Source of the DNA: Flavobacteriaceae bacterium UBA3611
GTDB taxonomy: Bacteria > Bacteroidota > Bacteroidia > Flavobacteriales > Flavobacteriaceae
NCBI GenBank assembly: GCA_002375495.1
Contig: DFLU01000010.1
Span: 244,315-308,314, forward strand
Length of the DNA stretch: 64,000 bases
Reading direction: 5' to 3'
The position numbers and the translations under genes were made by a program. Positions 62,706-64,000 of this stretch are shown here, in pieces; the stretch's first letter is position 1, and each line of letters opens with the position of its first letter. The notes beneath the pieces are model-generated. The model saw nothing but the letters and a program-made list of their open reading frames with translations. It ran no database searches and had not been told where the DNA came from.

Positions 62706-63272
62706 CTATACAATTTTGTCCAATGAATTCCTAAAGTTTTTCTGTTGTGATTTATACTCGGTCAGGCTCATACCCGTTTCGCTTTTAAACTGGCCACTCA
62801 AATGGTTGATATGGCTATAATCCAGCAGCTGTGCCATTTCTGTAAAGTTGAGTTCCTTGGCCTGTACCAGTTCCTTTACCTTTTCTATTTTCAATTTGAT
62901 GAAGTACTTCTCAATGGTAATGCCTTCGGTAATTGAAAAGACCTTACTGATTTTAGAATACTCGTGACCCAATGCATCGGCTAAGTGAGCGGATAATTTC
63001 TTATCGAGTTCCAAAGGCAATTTTTGTAATGCTTTAATCAGTTCTACCTTAACCTGCTCTGTGAGTTTTTCTTCGGTACTGCCAATTAGGGAAAATCCAT
63101 TACTTTCAAGTAAAGTTTTCAATTTTTCGATTTCATCATCGCTCTCGATGTTTAGGCGCAAACGACCCAATTCGATTTGTAACAATTCGATAGTTTGTTT
63201 ATCCAGTACATCCCTTAAAACCTTGATGCATCTATCACATACCATATTCTTTATGTAAAAATCCTTGACCAT
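62706..63272 (-). CDS. AraC family regulator with an HMA-like metal-binding N-terminus
   Basis: The 188-residue protein has residues 1-65 resembling a heavy-metal-associated fold, with an MVCDRC (CxxC) site and beta-alpha-beta-type spacing (IKNMVCDRCIKVLRDVL). The C-terminal 100 residues form the AraC double HTH (FIKLKIEKVKELVQAKEL, FTEMAQLLDYSHINHLSGQFKSETGMSLTEYK). A copper-sensing activator of this cluster is the natural reading, but that is inference. It starts two bases after the TolC-type stop and precedes the oxidase by 70 bases. Confidence 0.85.
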   Translation of the reverse strand: MVKDFYIKNMVCDRCIKVLRDVLDKQTIELLQIELGRLRLNIESDDEIEKLKTLLESNGFSLIGSTEEKLTEQVKVELIKALQKLPLELDKKLSAHLADALGHEYSKISKVFSITEGITIEKYFIKLKIEKVKELVQAKELNFTEMAQLLDYSHINHLSGQFKSETGMSLTEYKSQQKNFRNSLDKIV

Positions 63273-63274
63273 AA

Positions 63275-64000
63275 TTAGTTGATTAAATAGTTAATAATGG
63301 CCGATTGTACATAGTACATTTGCACCGAATCGATTTGATTCATTTGAAACTTCAACTGCAACTCTTGAATATCCAACACATCGTTAAAATCGATAGTGCC
63401 AGTTTCATAGTTCTTAACCAGAATTTCTTCGGCATCTTGCGCTTGCTTCAGGTTGCTGTCTTGGGTGCTATAAGCGATGCGTGCTTGGTTGCGTTGTGAT
63501 TGTGCTTTCGCGAAAGCGGATTCCAGCACATTCAATCGCTGTTCCCGTTGGGTTTCTATTTCTTGCTGTCGCAGTTCGTTTTGCTTTGAAATGGATTTGT
63601 AACGGTTGTTGAAAATGGGGATTGAAACCGAAACCATAGGCATCAACACATCTTTCCCATTATCGCTGAAGTTGACATCGCTACGTTCCGTTACGGGCAA
63701 GTAGTCCAAACCAAAACCAATCATAGGCAAACTCTCACGCTGGTTGAGCAGTTCGGATTGTGCTACCGATTCATAGAGTTTGTCATATTTGAGCAGTTCA
63801 GGATTGAGTGATAGCGCATCATTAGAATAAAATGGGTCTTCCTGCGGGATTTCCATTTCTGAAACGACGTCAACCGTCATCATTGATTCGCGGTTGAGCA
63901 AATTGTTGAAAGCCGTTTGTTCTGCTGTAAATTCTTCTTCCAGCACTTCCTTTTGTTGTTGTAATTCATTTTGTCTAATCTGAAGTCGCAATACATCTAC
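63275..64000 (-). CDS. TolC-family outer-membrane channel, CusC-like (partial)
   Basis: The frame is open to the window edge; 241 C-terminal residues are visible. They show the long helical coiled-coil and strand pattern of TolC proteins (LRLQIRQNELQQQKEVLEEEF, ISIPIFNNRYKSISKQNELR, NYETGTIDFNDVLDIQELQLK). The second half of the duplication carries a GxxDFxDVLD motif. With the adaptor it would form a Cu/Ag RND efflux complex across the outer membrane; the RND pump gene is expected upstream, outside the window. It holds the second copy of the SAFAK palindrome at 63506-63520. Confidence 0.9.
   Translation of the reverse strand, partial: VDVLRLQIRQNELQQQKEVLEEEFTAEQTAFNNLLNRESMMTVDVVSEMEIPQEDPFYSNDALSLNPELLKYDKLYESVAQSELLNQRESLPMIGFGLDYLPVTERSDVNFSDNGKDVLMPMVSVSIPIFNNRYKSISKQNELRQQEIETQREQRLNVLESAFAKAQSQRNQARIAYSTQDSNLKQAQDAEEILVKNYETGTIDFNDVLDIQELQLKFQMNQIDSVQMYYVQSAIINYLIN
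63506..63520. repeat. Palindromic insert-type motif, copy 2 (encodes SAFAK)
   Basis: TTTCGCGAAAGCGGA again, in the palindrome GCTTTCGCGAAAGC (63504-63517). In frame on the minus strand it encodes SAFAK. Confidence 0.7.

Overview
The window comes from a chromosome of a member of the Bacteroidota, most likely a marine Flavobacteriaceae. The support is: promoters of the form TTG-N17-20-TAnnTTTG in front of RNA genes and some proteins; two proteins with Por (type IX) secretion C-terminal sorting domains; a BshB1 bacillithiol deacetylase; many short lipoproteins with an L-x-x-C lipobox; SusC/FecA-type TonB receptors with a carboxypeptidase-like N-terminal domain; and families that are largely flavobacterial (DUF5916, DUF6660, CAL67264-like). 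GC is about 38-43% in the stretches I sampled, but 30-35% in one 5.6-kb block.

Layout. 1-14.2 kb is ordinary housekeeping and metabolism: pirin, EttA ABC-F factor, S9 peptidase, two regulators (LuxR-type HTH; TPR-TM-LytTR), an MBL lipoprotein, GNAT, hutG-hutI (histidine degradation), then a sulfur-amino-acid PLP enzyme, a DUF4287/DUF5655 protein and bshB1, followed by tRNA-His. 14.3-14.7 kb is a non-coding patch of palindromes and a 45-bp direct repeat. 14.7-31.9 kb carries envelope proteins (multidomain TraB/GumN protein, AI-2E-type transporter, glutaminyl cyclase, di-haem peroxidase, M28 peptidase), a transaldolase-like aldolase, an SDR, the SRP RNA, an MBL-rhodanese protein followed by a 15-unit octamer array, and a group of small hydrophilic proteins beside a DUF2383 protein. 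32.1-36.3 kb is a tight three-gene operon: a secreted protein with a barrel-like C-terminus, a metzincin lipoprotein and a six-helix membrane protein. 37.2-46.1 kb holds a 1818-residue secreted nuclease, a DUF5916 protein and an SH3 protein.

46.3-52.05 kb looks like a small integrated island. The last 13 bases of tRNA-Ser plus four A (17 bp) are repeated exactly at 52027-52043. The AT-rich DNA between them carries only metal genes: P1B-2 (Zn/Cd/Pb) ATPase, DUF3703, Fur-family regulator, a TonB receptor interrupted by one in-frame stop, and a DUF6660 protein. No recombinase is present. The terminator expected behind tRNA-Ser lies beyond the distal repeat.

52.3-64 kb is a copper/silver resistance cluster, all on the minus strand: TolC-type channel (cut by the window edge), an AraC regulator with an HMA-like CxxC domain, a multicopper oxidase fused to a CopB-like outer-membrane barrel, DUF3347 lipoprotein, haem-binding protein, NTF2-like protein, CopA ATPase, DUF2911, PepSY and DUF305 proteins, and an RND adaptor fused to metal-binding domains. 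Together these would oxidise, bind and export Cu(I). The inner-membrane RND pump is not in the window and probably lies just beyond 64000.
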